Positions 17,886 through 28,138 are shown, numbered from the stretch's first letter. The stretch is DNA of 64,000 nucleotides from an uncultured Clostridia bacterium (GCA_934178475.1 CAKPQH010000002.1:82307-146306), one strand, 5' to 3'. Translations and numbers: made by a program. Notes: generated by a model from the sequence alone, not told the origin.

Positions 17886-20078
17886 ATGAAAATATGGTTT
17901 TTAACAGGAGAATTTGCACCTGATTTTGGTGGAGGAATAGGAACATATGTGGAAAACTGCGCAAAAATGTTTGCAGAAGCAGGGGATGATGTTACTGTAA
18001 TAGTAAGAAGTTTAAAGGAGAATAAGCTTGAAAAAACAAAATATGGTTATAAAGTACGAAGATTCATTCAAGGTGAGGGAGAGTATTATACATATTTAGG
18101 GTATGATAATGCACTAGCTTATCAATATTATGAAGTTATAATGGATATGATTGATAAATATGGAAAACCAGACATAATTGAGATGCAAGAATACAATGCA
18201 TATGGACAATATATCATTCAAAATAAATTAATGTTAAACGAAAAATTAAAAGATATACCATTAGTTGTACATTTACATACACCAAGTTTTGAAACTTTAA
18301 AAATAAATCAATTTAATACGTATAAAGCGCCATTTTATTGGATTGGAGAAATGGAAAAATTCTGTATAAAAGGTGCAGATGCTCTTATATGTCCAAGTCA
18401 ATTCTTAGCAGACAAATTGCAATATTTAGTTGATGATAAAATAAAAGTAATAAATTTACCTTTTGATATAGATAAAAGCGAAATGGAAAAATATGAAAAA
18501 CAAGAAAGAACAAAAAGCGAGAAAAAAACAATATTATATTTTGGAAGAACAGAATATAGAAAAGGTGTAATCCAAATGCTAAAAGGAGCTGAAAAGCTAT
18601 GGAAAAAAGGTAAAGATTTTAAAATAAAAATAATTGGTGGAGATACAATATTAGACTCAAAAGGAACTTATATTGGTGAAGAATTAAAAAAGAAGTATGC
18701 TAAGTATATCGAAGAAGGAAATTTAGAAATATTAAAACCAATTCCTCATTTAGAATTAATCCCTCATATATTAGATGCAACAGCAGTTACTATACCATCA
18801 CTTTATGAAAATTTCCCAAATACATGTATATATTCAATGTGGCTAGGAAAACCAGTACTTGTTTCTAAAAGTGGTGGACAAGCAGAAATGGTTGAAGAGT
18901 CTGGTAAAAATGGTTTAATATTCGATTGGGACAAAGAAGGCGACTTTGAGGATAAACTAGAAGAATTATTGTCAATGAATGATAACGAACTAAAGGAAAT
19001 GGGCGATAATGCTAGAAATAGAATATATAACTTATGTAATATGGATAAAAACTTAAAATTAAGAAGAGCGTTTTTTGAAGATGTAATAAAAAACAAAAAT
19101 AAATCAAAGAATAAATTCCCTTTTGTTGAAGAACTGCCAAAAGAAAAATATATAAATGAATATAAATATGAAAAAGATTTACTATCAGTTGTAATTCCAT
19201 ACTATAATTTAGGAAAAACTTTACCTGATACAATAGAAAGCATAAAAAATACAGAATATAAAAATTATGAAATTGTTATTGTAAATGATGGAAGCAATGA
19301 TGAAGGAAGTATAAAAGTATTAGAAAATTATAAAAATGATGAAAAAATAAGAATTATAAATATAGAAAATAAAGGATTAGCAAATGCAAGAAACGTAGGT
19401 GCACAAGAAGCAAGAGGAGAGTTTGTTGCATTTATAGATGCAGATGATAAAATTGATAAAACTTTCTATACCAAGGCTATAAATATATTACATCAATATA
19501 ATAATGTATCATATGTATATAGTTGGGTTCAGTTCTTTGAAGGAAGTGAAGCAGTTTGGCCAACTTTTAATATACATATACCATATCTATTATGTGCTAA
19601 TATGTTAGCAGCATATGCAGTTATAAGAAAAAATGATTTCTTGAATTTTGGAAAAAATAGAATTAAAATGGAATATGGAATGGAAGATTATGATGGTTGG
19701 GTTAGTTTAGCAGAGCATGGATGTTTAGGTGTATCAATACCAGAAAAATTAAATCTTTACAGAGTAAGAAAAGACTCAATGTCTAGAAGTTTTAATAAAA
19801 AAATGAGAATTTATTTATATCAAATATCTAGAGATGGACATGAAAAAATATTTGAAAAATATTCAAAAGAAATATATATGTTATTATTAACTAATGGACA
19901 ACCATTTTATTGGAATAATCCGTCAACAGAAGTTTTTCTTCCAACAAGTGAAGGAACTGTTGTCCAAACAGATGAAAGAATATACAAGTTAGAAAGAATT
20001 TTAAATACAATACCAGGAAAAATAGCAAGAAAAGTATATAGAGGATTAAGAAAAATAAAAAACAAGATACGTAGATAG
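17886..20078 (+). CDS. Bifunctional glycosyltransferase, GT4-GT2 fusion
   Basis: Translated from ATG 17886, which is preceded by AAGGAGA, this is 730 residues. An ATG at 17847 lies inside the previous gene and is less likely. Residues 1-400 are a family 4 domain with GEFAPDFGGGIGTYVEN, FGRTEYRKG and YENFPNTCIYSMWLG. Residues about 430-680 are a family 2 domain with VVIPYYNLGKTL, VNDGSNDEG and FIDADDKID. The order is the mirror image of the fusion at 13379, so the cluster holds two double enzymes. A basic tail ends the protein. Confidence 0.88.
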   Translation: MKIWFLTGEFAPDFGGGIGTYVENCAKMFAEAGDDVTVIVRSLKENKLEKTKYGYKVRRFIQGEGEYYTYLGYDNALAYQYYEVIMDMIDKYGKPDIIEMQEYNAYGQYIIQNKLMLNEKLKDIPLVVHLHTPSFETLKINQFNTYKAPFYWIGEMEKFCIKGADALICPSQFLADKLQYLVDDKIKVINLPFDIDKSEMEKYEKQERTKSEKKTILYFGRTEYRKGVIQMLKGAEKLWKKGKDFKIKIIGGDTILDSKGTYIGEELKKKYAKYIEEGNLEILKPIPHLELIPHILDATAVTIPSLYENFPNTCIYSMWLGKPVLVSKSGGQAEMVEESGKNGLIFDWDKEGDFEDKLEELLSMNDNELKEMGDNARNRIYNLCNMDKNLKLRRAFFEDVIKNKNKSKNKFPFVEELPKEKYINEYKYEKDLLSVVIPYYNLGKTLPDTIESIKNTEYKNYEIVIVNDGSNDEGSIKVLENYKNDEKIRIINIENKGLANARNVGAQEARGEFVAFIDADDKIDKTFYTKAINILHQYNNVSYVYSWVQFFEGSEAVWPTFNIHIPYLLCANMLAAYAVIRKNDFLNFGKNRIKMEYGMEDYDGWVSLAEHGCLGVSIPEKLNLYRVRKDSMSRSFNKKMRIYLYQISRDGHEKIFEKYSKEIYMLLLTNGQPFYWNNPSTEVFLPTSEGTVVQTDERIYKLERILNTIPGKIARKVYRGLRKIKNKIRR

Positions 20079-20092
20079 ATACAGGAGGTAGA

Positions 20093-21859
20093 ATGAAAGA
20101 TACAACAAAAAAAATTATATCCATAATTGGGGCTTTTATTTTAACAATATTTACTTGGCATAATGTTAATGGTAATGGAAACAATGTGATTTGGATATTA
20201 ATAATACCTATATTTTATATATTTATAAATAAAAGTTTATATATAAGCAATAAAAGAAGAGAAGTTATAAGTTTAATTATAGGTAGCTTATTTTCTATCA
20301 TAGAAATTGTTTGCTTAAACATAAATAGAGATTTTGTATGGAGTAATATTTTTAATGAATGGTTAATGATCAATTTTTTAGGATATACAATATTAATAAG
20401 GTCTTTAGTAGTATATATATATAACTTTTTTACTAACAATAAAATTGAAGAAAAAAAGATAATAATAGGAAAAAAAGAGTTTTTTTCTAATAATATAGAA
20501 TCATATATATTAAATTTTTTATTAATATTTATTGCTTGGATACCATATTTTCTAAGATATTATCCTGGATTGTTAACAGCTGATTCTTGTTCACAGGTGG
20601 CACAAGCTATTGGAAGGGCAACATTGACAAACCATCACCCTATTGTTCATACTGGAATAATAGCTATATTTGTAAATATTGGAATAAACTTTTTTGGAAA
20701 CATTAATAAAGGAGTTGCACTTTATACAATTTTTCAAATGTTTGTTATGGCTAATGCTTTTGCATTAATTACTACATATATAAGTAGAAAAAATACTCCA
20801 TTGATTATTAGAATTTTGACATTATTATATTATATGTTTTATCCTATAAATGCTTTGTTTAGTATAACAATGTGGAAAGATATATTATTTGCAGGGTTTA
20901 TACCACTATATGCAATTATAACATTTGAAATGTTGTTTAATACAGAAAGTTTTTTCAACAGTAAAAAAAAGATTATTATTTATATAGTTTTTTCTATATT
21001 AGTAATGTTTTTAAGAAATAATGGAGTATATATAGTGATTTTAACTATGCCATTTGTGCTATATTTCATGAGAAAAAGATGGGAAAAGACAATAAAGATA
21101 TTTACAATAATATTAATATTGTTTTTTATCATAAAAATAGCTATTTTTATGATTTTTGATGTAAAAAAAGGTTCAGTTGGTGAAATGCTATCAGTTCCTT
21201 TACAACAAATTGTTAGAGTAAAGAAATATCATAAGGAAGAATTAGATGAAGAAATTCAACAGAGAATAGACAATTTCTTTAAATGTAAGGATATAGAAGA
21301 AAAATATAATCCAGTATTGTCTGACCCAGTGAAAGCAGAATTAAATAATGAATATTTTGATTCTAACAAAGGTGAGTTTGTGAAGCTATGGCTAAAATTG
21401 ATGAAAAGTTATTTTATAGAATATGTTGAGTCATTTATTTCTAATTCATATGGATATTATTATCCAGAAGCTAAGCATTGGGTTGCAAATAGAACAATGG
21501 AAAAAAATGATATGGGAATAGAACAACATAAATTAATTGAGGGAAAAATAGTTACACAAATAGACTCATTGATAGAAAAAAGAGAGATTCCAATTGTATC
21601 AATGTTTTTCAGTATAGGTATGGCTTTTTGGATAATTGTTGTATTATTTGGATATAAAATAGAAAAAAAAGAATATAAAAACATTGCAATATATATGATT
21701 ATATTTATTTTATGGTTAACAATTATTGCATCGCCGGTTTTTTGTGAGTATAGATATGCATATCCTATGTTTACAATTATACCATTTTATTTGAGTTTGA
21801 ATTTTAAAAAAGAGGAGAAAGAATATGGAAAAAATAGCAGTACTAATACCATGTTATAA
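20093..21859 (+). CDS. Multi-spanning membrane protein, DUF6020-like
   Basis: This 588-residue protein has about a dozen hydrophobic helices. The loop RYYPGLLTADSCSQV with a following NHHPIVHT (about 165-190) recalls a family of large envelope proteins found with glycosyltransferases (DUF6020). These resemble GT-C type lipid-linked sugar transferases, but a reaction is not established. AGGAGGT precedes the ATG. Its last 35 bases overlap the start of the next gene, which suggests coupled translation. Confidence 0.65.
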   Translation: MKDTTKKIISIIGAFILTIFTWHNVNGNGNNVIWILIIPIFYIFINKSLYISNKRREVISLIIGSLFSIIEIVCLNINRDFVWSNIFNEWLMINFLGYTILIRSLVVYIYNFFTNNKIEEKKIIIGKKEFFSNNIESYILNFLLIFIAWIPYFLRYYPGLLTADSCSQVAQAIGRATLTNHHPIVHTGIIAIFVNIGINFFGNINKGVALYTIFQMFVMANAFALITTYISRKNTPLIIRILTLLYYMFYPINALFSITMWKDILFAGFIPLYAIITFEMLFNTESFFNSKKKIIIYIVFSILVMFLRNNGVYIVILTMPFVLYFMRKRWEKTIKIFTIILILFFIIKIAIFMIFDVKKGSVGEMLSVPLQQIVRVKKYHKEELDEEIQQRIDNFFKCKDIEEKYNPVLSDPVKAELNNEYFDSNKGEFVKLWLKLMKSYFIEYVESFISNSYGYYYPEAKHWVANRTMEKNDMGIEQHKLIEGKIVTQIDSLIEKREIPIVSMFFSIGMAFWIIVVLFGYKIEKKEYKNIAIYMIIFILWLTIIASPVFCEYRYAYPMFTIIPFYLSLNFKKEEKEYGKNSSTNTML

Positions 21860-22769
21860 TGAAGCTTTAACAATAGAAAAAGTAATAAATGATTTTAAAA
21901 AAGAATTACCTGAAGCAGATATTTATGTTTATAATAATAATTCTAAAGATGAAACAAAAGAAATAGCAAAAAAATGTGGAGCTATTGTAGTTGACGAATA
22001 TAAACAAGGAAAAGGAAATGTTGTTAGAAGTCAATTTAGAGATATTGATGCTGATATATATGTAATGGTTGATGGAGATGATACTTATCCAGCAGAGTTT
22101 GTTCATGAGCTAATAAAACCTGTAAAAGAAGGAAAAGCAGATATGGCAATTGGAGATAGATTATCTAATGGGACATATCAAAAGGAAAACAAGAGACATT
22201 TCCACGAATTTGGTAATAATTTAGTTAGAAAATCAATAAATGTACTGTTTAATACAAAATTAAAAGATATAATGACTGGTTATAGAGTATTTAATAAAAG
22301 ATTTGTAAAAAATATGCCAGTATTAAGTCCTAATTTTGAAATTGAAACAGAAATGTCATTATATGCTTTAGATAAAAAATATAGAATAATAGAAATCCCT
22401 ATAATTTATAGAGATAGGCCAGATGGAAGTGTATCTAAATTAAATACAGTAAGTGATGGGATGAAAGTAATAAAGACAATAATAAGAATGTTTAAAGATT
22501 ATAAACCACTTAGATTTTTTGGGATTATTGCATTGATACTAGCATTATTAGGGTTATTAGTTGGAATACCTGTTATTACAGAATTTATAAAAACAAGCTA
22601 TATAACAAAGGTTCCATCTGCTATATTAGCAACGGGACTAATAAGTTTATCAGCAATCTCTCTTTTATGTGCAATAATATTAGATACTGTTACGAGACAA
22701 AATAGAGAATTATATGAACTAAATTTACTAAGATATGAGCAAATGGAAAAAATTACAAAAGGAAAATAA
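21825..22769 (+). CDS. GT2 polyprenyl-phosphate glycosyltransferase
   Basis: This 314-residue protein has a family 2 domain with VLIPCYNEA, NNNSKDET and the DGDDTYP metal site near 87, then two C-terminal membrane helices (about 230-250 and 265-288). The layout fits dolichol/undecaprenyl-phosphate sugar synthases. It starts inside the end of the DUF6020-like gene with GAGGAG before the ATG. It is the second enzyme of this class in the cluster, after 15649. It closes the polysaccharide cluster. Confidence 0.88.
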   Translation: MEKIAVLIPCYNEALTIEKVINDFKKELPEADIYVYNNNSKDETKEIAKKCGAIVVDEYKQGKGNVVRSQFRDIDADIYVMVDGDDTYPAEFVHELIKPVKEGKADMAIGDRLSNGTYQKENKRHFHEFGNNLVRKSINVLFNTKLKDIMTGYRVFNKRFVKNMPVLSPNFEIETEMSLYALDKKYRIIEIPIIYRDRPDGSVSKLNTVSDGMKVIKTIIRMFKDYKPLRFFGIIALILALLGLLVGIPVITEFIKTSYITKVPSAILATGLISLSAISLLCAIILDTVTRQNRELYELNLLRYEQMEKITKGK

Positions 22770-22777
22770 TAAACGTT

Positions 22778-22809
22778 TTGTTCTATCTTAGAATAAAATA
22801 TGTTATAAT
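22778..22809 (+). promoter_or_regulatory. Extended -10 promoter for the muramidase gene
   Basis: TGTTATAAT at 22801-22809 is a perfect extended -10 element. The -35 region is weak (TTGTTC at 22778, 20 bases upstream). AGAAGGAGC and the ATG follow at 22818-22831. Confidence 0.6.
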
Positions 22810-22830
22810 GACAAATAGAAGGAGCAAGTT

Positions 22831-24991
22831 ATGAAAAAAATAAAATTATTATTAATGTTTTGCATTGCTGTAATATTAATTCTAAATATAAAAAATGTCG
22901 TTTGCGCAACAGATACAAAAGCAATATTACCAGAAAGTAAAAAAACAATAGAAGATGGAGTTTATGAAATAAAATCAGCTATTAATAATAAATATGTATT
23001 AGATGTATTAGGAGCATCAAAGGATAATGGTGCCAATGTGCAACTATATGAATATTCAAATGTAGAACAAAAGAAATTTAAAGTAACATATTTAGAAGAT
23101 GGATATTATCAAATAATTGCGATGCATTCTGGAAAGTCATTAGATGTTAAATATGCTTCAAATGAAAAAGGAGCAAATGTATGGCAATGGGAATATAATG
23201 GAACAGATGCTCAAAAATGGATAATAAAAGATGCCGGAAATGGATATTGTAACATAATATCAAAATGTAATGGATTATATGTAGATGTATTTAATGCAAA
23301 AGCAGAAAATTTTACAAATATACAAATGTGTGATGGAAATGGATTAGCAGCGCAGAAGTTTAAATTTGAACAAGTGAGAAATAATAACAGTGGAAGCGAA
23401 AATGAAAATAAAGTAATATTACCAGAAAGTAAAAAGACGATAGAAGATGGAGTTTATGAAATAAAGTCATCTATTAACAATAAATATGTATTAGATGTAT
23501 TAGGAGCATCAAAGGGTAATGGAGCCAATGTGCAACTATATGAATATTCAGATGTAGAGCAAAAGAAATTTAAAGTAACATATTTAGAAGATGGATATTA
23601 TCAAATAATTGCAATGCATTCTGGAAAGTCATTAGATGTAAAAGATGCATCTAAGAAAAAAGGAGCAAATGTATGGCAATGGGAATATAATGGAACAGAT
23701 GCTCAAAAATGGATAATAAAAGATGCCGGAAATGGATATTGTAACATAATATCAAAATGTAATGGATTATATGTAGATGTATTTAATGCAAAAGCAGAAA
23801 ATTTTACAAATATACAAATGTGTGATGGAAATGGATTAGCAGCGCAGAAGTTTAAATTTGAACAAGTGAGAAATAATAACAGTGGAAGCGAAAATGAAAA
23901 TAAAGTAATATTACCAGAAAGTAAAAAGACGATAGAAGATGGAGTTTATGAAATAAAGTCATCTATTAACAATAAATATGTATTAGATGTATTAGGAGCA
24001 TCAAAGGGTAATGGAGCCAATGTGCAACTATATGAATATTCAGATGTAGAGCAAAAGAAATTTAAAGTAACATATTTAGAAGATGGATATTATCAAATAA
24101 TTGCAATGCATTCTGGAAAGTCATTAGATGTAAAAGATGCATCTAAGAAAAAAGGAGCAAATGTATGGCAATGGGAATATAATGGAACAGATGCTCAAAA
24201 ATGGATAATAAAAGATGCCGGAAATGGATATTGTAACATAATATCAAAATGTAATGGATTGTATGTAGATGTATTTAATGCAAAAGCAGAAAATTTCACC
24301 AATATACAAATGTGTGACGGAAATGGATTAGCGGCACAGAAGTTTAAATTTATAAATGTAAAATATAGTTACGGTATAGATGTTTCTAGATACCAAATAA
24401 ATACGAACTGGCAAGCAGTTAAAAATACTGGAATGGATTTTGCAATGGTAAGAGCTGGATTTAGGGGATATGGAACAGAAGGAACATTAAATGAAGATTC
24501 ATCATATAGACAAAATATAAGCCGGAGCATTATCAAATGGGATTAATTGTGGAGTATATTTCTTTTCACAGGCAATTAATTATAATGAAGGTGTAGAAGA
24601 AGCAAAATGGACATTAGAACAAATAAAAGGATATAACATTACATATCCAATAGCAATTGACACTGAAGAATCTTCATCTCCTGATAAAACAGGAAGAGCA
24701 GATAACATATCTAAAGAAGATAGAACAGCTGCTATAAAAGGTTTCTGTGAAACTATAAGAAATGCAGGATATAAACCAATGATATATGCAAGTAAATATT
24801 GGCTTAAAGATAAACTTAATATGTCTGATTTACAAGGGTATGATGTATGGCTTGCTCACTATGTAAGTGGAGCACCAAATAATAAATCTGATTATGATGG
24901 CCCATATACTATGTGGCAGTACACTTCATCAGGAAACGTAAATGGAATAAATGGCGAAGTTGATATGAATATTTGTTATAAAAAATATTAG
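22831..24991 (+). pseudogene. Secreted RICIN-repeat GH25 muramidase, frameshifted
   Basis: After a signal peptide (about 1-26, ending VVCA) come three beta-trefoil RICIN-type lectin repeats of 164 residues, then a family 25 glycoside hydrolase domain that would cleave peptidoglycan. The GH25 start is YGIDVSRYQ, and the catalytic D-x-E is in IAIDTEES. A single extra C near 24522 (AGCCGG where AGCGGA is expected) shifts the frame, so the first frame ends at 24546 while the rest of GH25 continues in another frame to 24991. Removing one base restores 719 residues with no other defect. It is either a recent mutation or a sequencing error. Confidence 0.85.
22924..24352 (+). repeat. Three tandem 492-bp RICIN-coding repeats
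   Basis: The same unit starts at 22924, 23416 and 23908, a period of exactly 492 bases (164 codons). The second and third copies are almost identical at the DNA level, and the first differs slightly. This points to recent duplication or gene conversion. It is a place where short-read assembly could miscount copies. Confidence 0.9.
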
Positions 24992-25021
24992 AATTTCAAA
25001 ATTAGATTAATTAGATTAAAT

Positions 25022-25063
25022 AAAAAAAGAAATATTTTATTTTTAGAGTATTTCTTTTTTATT
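25022..25063 (+). terminator. Terminator after the muramidase gene
   Basis: The stem AAAAAAGAAATA pairs with TATTTCTTTTTT (25049-25060) around a 14-base loop and continues into a T-rich tail. Confidence 0.7.
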
Positions 25064-25120
25064 TGGCAAAAATAAATAATAAATAATAGAAAAGAATTTT
25101 GTGATAATTTTTCTTTTTTT

Positions 25121-25149
25121 ATGACAAAAATTTAATTTAGTGTTATTAT
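25121..25149 (+). promoter_or_regulatory. Sigma-A promoter for the PRPP synthetase-like gene
   Basis: ATGACA at 25121-25126 and TATTAT at 25144-25149 are separated by 17 bases. The ATG follows 29 bases later with AGGAGG between. Confidence 0.6.
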
Positions 25150-25177
25150 ATATTTGAAAAATATATAGGAGGAATAA

Positions 25178-26254
25178 ATGGAAGATTCAAAGTTTAAATT
25201 GTTAGTATTAGATAATTTTATGGATTTTGGTAAAAAAATAGAAAAAAACTTAGCAGAAATTAACGGAAAAAAAGATGCAAAATATATAATACCACTCACA
25301 GCATCAAGATTTACTAATGGAGAAGGAAAAGTAATAATAGATGAATCTATAAGAAACAAAGAAGTTTATATTATTTCAGATGTCGGAAATTATGGGATAA
25401 AATATAATTTTCATGGAACTATGCAAGGTATGACACCAGATGAACATTTTCAAGATATAAAAAGAGTAATTTCTGCAACATGCGGAAATGCAGCTAAAAT
25501 AACTGTAATTATGCCATTACTTTATGAGTCAAGACAACATAGGAGAAAAGGAAGAGAATCTTTAGATTGTGCTATAGCACTTCAAGAATTAGAGAGATTA
25601 GGAGTTAAAAATATTGTGACATTTGACGCTCATGATCCAAATGTATTAAACTCAATTCCAAATTTAGCATTTGATAATTTTTATCCTACAAATACAATTT
25701 TAAAACAAATGTTAAAAGATAATAAAAATATTTTTGACAATGTGTTAATAATCAGTCCTGACTTTGGGGCGATGGAAAGAGCAAGATATTATGCAGAAGT
25801 AATAAATTCAAATGTGGGTGTATTTTATAAAAGACGTGATTTGACTAAAGTAGTAAATGGAGTCAATCCAATAGTGGCTCATACTTATATGGGCAGTGAT
25901 GTTAAAGGGAAAAATGTAATTATAGTTGATGATATGATTGCAACAGGAGGTTCAGTTATTGAAGTTGCAAGAGAATGCAAAAAAATGGGGGCTAATAAAA
26001 TATATGTTACATGCACTTTTGCATTATTTACAAATGGAATTGACAAGTTTATAAAAGCAAAAGAAGAGAATTTATTTGATGAATTATATACAACTAATTT
26101 ATCATATATACCAAAAGAGCTTACAGATTTAGAATGGTTTCATGATGTCGATATGTCTTATTTTATGGCAGAAGTTATTGATAGTATGAATAAAAAAGAA
26201 CCATTAACAAAACACTTTGAATTAGACGAAAATTTAATAAAAAAGGATAAATAA
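25178..26254 (+). CDS. Ribose-phosphate pyrophosphokinase-like protein
   Basis: This 358-residue protein has the fold of PRPP synthetases, which make phosphoribosyl pyrophosphate from ribose 5-phosphate and ATP. The PRPP-binding loop VDDMIATGGS lies near 250, and TFDAHDPN near 148 matches the region that carries the metal-binding FDAH. The usual length is about 315, so this is a longer, divergent member, and many of its family-specific segments differ from the standard enzyme. A more typical prs elsewhere in the genome is possible. AGGAGG precedes the ATG. Confidence 0.8.
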   Translation: MEDSKFKLLVLDNFMDFGKKIEKNLAEINGKKDAKYIIPLTASRFTNGEGKVIIDESIRNKEVYIISDVGNYGIKYNFHGTMQGMTPDEHFQDIKRVISATCGNAAKITVIMPLLYESRQHRRKGRESLDCAIALQELERLGVKNIVTFDAHDPNVLNSIPNLAFDNFYPTNTILKQMLKDNKNIFDNVLIISPDFGAMERARYYAEVINSNVGVFYKRRDLTKVVNGVNPIVAHTYMGSDVKGKNVIIVDDMIATGGSVIEVARECKKMGANKIYVTCTFALFTNGIDKFIKAKEENLFDELYTTNLSYIPKELTDLEWFHDVDMSYFMAEVIDSMNKKEPLTKHFELDENLIKKDK

Positions 26255-26284
26255 AAAATATTAAAATTTTTTGTAAAAAAAAGA

Positions 26285-26309
26285 AGGAAAAAGTACATTA
26301 ATGAAGAAT
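26285..26309 (+). promoter_or_regulatory. Sigma-H-type promoter for spoVG
   Basis: AGGAAAA at 26285-26291 and GAAGAAT at 26303-26309 are separated by 11 bases, which fits the Bacillus sigma-H pattern AGGAWWW-N11/12-RNNGAAT. In Bacillus subtilis spoVG is a known sigma-H target. The spoVG ATG lies about 70 bases downstream. Confidence 0.6.
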
Positions 26310-26377
26310 AATATATTAGTACATAAAAAACAAAAGAATGTACAAAATATTTATAACATTGGAAAGAGGTGCTTAAA

Positions 26378-26650
26378 ATGCAAATTACAGACGTACGTTT
26401 AAGAAAGGTAAATTCAGAAAACAGAATGAAAGCTGTTGCTTCTGTAACATTCGATAATGAATTCGTAATTCATGATATCAAAGTTATCGAAAGCCAAAAC
26501 GGATTATTCATTGCTATGCCTAGCAGAAAAACTCCAACAGGAGAATTCAAGGATATAGCTCATCCAATCAACCCTGAAACAAGGGAAAAAATTCAAAATG
26601 CTATCTTAGAAGCATATAATGCTCCAGAAGCAGAAGGATCAGCTGAATAA
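26378..26650 (+). CDS. spoVG: SpoVG regulator
   Basis: This 90-residue protein starts with the SpoVG signature MQITDVRLRKV and keeps the conserved FIAMPSRKTPTGEFKDIAHP segment near 45-65. SpoVG is a small nucleic-acid-binding regulator involved in sporulation, septation and envelope traits. The start at 26378 fits the family; an upstream in-frame GTG at 26369 would add three residues. GAAAGAGG lies before it. The codon use is less AT-extreme than in neighbours, as in many highly expressed genes. A terminator follows. Confidence 0.96.
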   Translation: MQITDVRLRKVNSENRMKAVASVTFDNEFVIHDIKVIESQNGLFIAMPSRKTPTGEFKDIAHPINPETREKIQNAILEAYNAPEAEGSAE

Positions 26651-26665
26651 TTTAATAAAAAATAA

Positions 26666-26695
26666 GAGGGTTATTCTCTGGAATAATCCTTTTTT
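26666..26695 (+). terminator. Terminator after spoVG
   Basis: GAGGGTTATTC pairs with GAATAATCCTTT around a short loop with one G-T pair, and a run of six T follows. Confidence 0.75.
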
Positions 26696-26735
26696 CATGT
26701 TATAGAGGTAATAAAAAGAGAAAGGAATCTTAATT

Positions 26736-27632
26736 ATGCAAAATAAAATAACAAAATTTTTAGCATGCGAAGGAAGAGTTTATGTAATAATTTCTGATAC
26801 AACAGCTTTGGTAGATAAAACAAGAGATATCCATGATTTAACACCTACTACTACAGCTGCAGTTGGAAGAATAGTAACAGCAATGTCTATGATTGCACAT
26901 ACAGATTTGAAAGATGAAAAAGATAGTATAACAGCACAATTTAAAGGAGATGGACCAATAGAGGGAGTAACAGCTATTACTATGCTTAATAATAGCAAAC
27001 AAGCGAGAGTAAAAGTATATATAAAAAATCCACATGTAGACCTTCCATTAAATAAAGAAGGAAAGATTGATGTTGGTGGAGCAATGGGACACTCTGGCTT
27101 TTTAAATATTATAAAACAAAATGAAGAAACATTAGCAAGATATAGTGGAATGGTACCATTTGTATCAGGAGAGATAGCAGAAGATTTTACAAATTTTTTC
27201 GCATATTCTAAACAGAGACCAACAGCTATAGGATTAGGCGTTTTAGTAGACAAAAATGGTGTAAGAAAAGCAGGTGGGTATATGATAAATCCTATGCCTG
27301 ATGCAACAGAGGAAGATATTACAAAAATAGAAGAAGCATTAAAAAATGCAGGAACTATTAGTAGTATGCTTGATAATAATATGTCATTATTAGATATTGC
27401 AAAGAAGATTACAGGTGATGAAAAAGTAAGTATACTAGAGGAAAATTTAGATGTAGTATATGAATGCGATTGTAGCAGAGAAAGAACAGAGAATGGATTT
27501 ATTTCATTAGGAAAAGAGGAATTAAAGAAGATAATAGAAGAAGATGGAAAAGCAGAAGTAGAATGTCATTTTTGCCATAAAAAATATAATTTTAATAAAG
27601 AAGAATTAGAAGAAATACTGAAAGGAATGTAA
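26736..27632 (+). CDS. hslO: Redox-regulated chaperone Hsp33
   Basis: This 298-residue protein is Hsp33, a holdase that switches on when its C-terminal zinc centre is oxidised. The zinc ligands are visible as CDC near 244 and CHFC near 278. The N-terminal core has GPIEGVTAI and the GHSGFLNIIKQ segment. The length is normal. AAAGGAA precedes the ATG. The GtrA-like gene follows after 6 bases. Confidence 0.94.
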   Translation: MQNKITKFLACEGRVYVIISDTTALVDKTRDIHDLTPTTTAAVGRIVTAMSMIAHTDLKDEKDSITAQFKGDGPIEGVTAITMLNNSKQARVKVYIKNPHVDLPLNKEGKIDVGGAMGHSGFLNIIKQNEETLARYSGMVPFVSGEIAEDFTNFFAYSKQRPTAIGLGVLVDKNGVRKAGGYMINPMPDATEEDITKIEEALKNAGTISSMLDNNMSLLDIAKKITGDEKVSILEENLDVVYECDCSRERTENGFISLGKEELKKIIEEDGKAEVECHFCHKKYNFNKEELEEILKGM

Positions 27633-27638
27633 TTAAAT

Positions 27639-28121
27639 ATGATAATTGATAAAATTGAAGAATTTTGTTTGAAGATACTAGAAAAAATTCATTTAAAAGG
27701 GTTAGCTGATTGGTATAGAAAATATAGAGAAGCAATGAGATATTTAATATTTGGTGCATTATCTACTGTGGCTAACATATTAACTTATACATTATTTGCA
27801 AAAGTTATTTTAAAAGGAATTTCCAATGAAACATTAATAATAAATATAAGTGAAATAGTCTCATTTATAGTTGCTGTATTATTTGCATATGTAACTAATA
27901 AATTATATGTATTTGACAGTAAAACTGATAGTAAGAAACAATTTCTTAAAGAAATTTTATCATTTTTCGGTTGTAGAATATTTACAGAAATAATAAGTAT
28001 ATTAATGATGAATTCAGCAGTATGGTTTAATATAAATGATGTTTTAATGAAAGTTATTTCAAATGTAATTGTAATTATATTAAATTATGTGTTTAGCAAA
28101 ATATGGATATTTAAAAAATAA
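27639..28121 (+). CDS. GtrA-like membrane protein
   Basis: This 160-residue protein has four predicted membrane helices and the GtrA pattern RYLIFGALSTVANILTYTLF (about 35-55) with TNKLYVFDSK near 90. GtrA-like proteins are thought to flip undecaprenyl-phosphate-linked sugars. It may serve the two GtrB/DPM1-like enzymes of the cluster that ends at 22769, although it is 5 kb away behind hslO. AAAGGAA lies about 13 bases before the ATG. Confidence 0.85.
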   Translation: MIIDKIEEFCLKILEKIHLKGLADWYRKYREAMRYLIFGALSTVANILTYTLFAKVILKGISNETLIINISEIVSFIVAVLFAYVTNKLYVFDSKTDSKKQFLKEILSFFGCRIFTEIISILMMNSAVWFNINDVLMKVISNVIVIILNYVFSKIWIFKK

Positions 28122-28138
28122 ATAAGGAGTATTTATAG

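Noticed and set aside
26780..27253. Long minus-strand open frame inside hslO
   Set aside because: It is antisense to a well-supported Hsp33 gene, has no ribosome binding site, and has a composition expected of a shadow frame.
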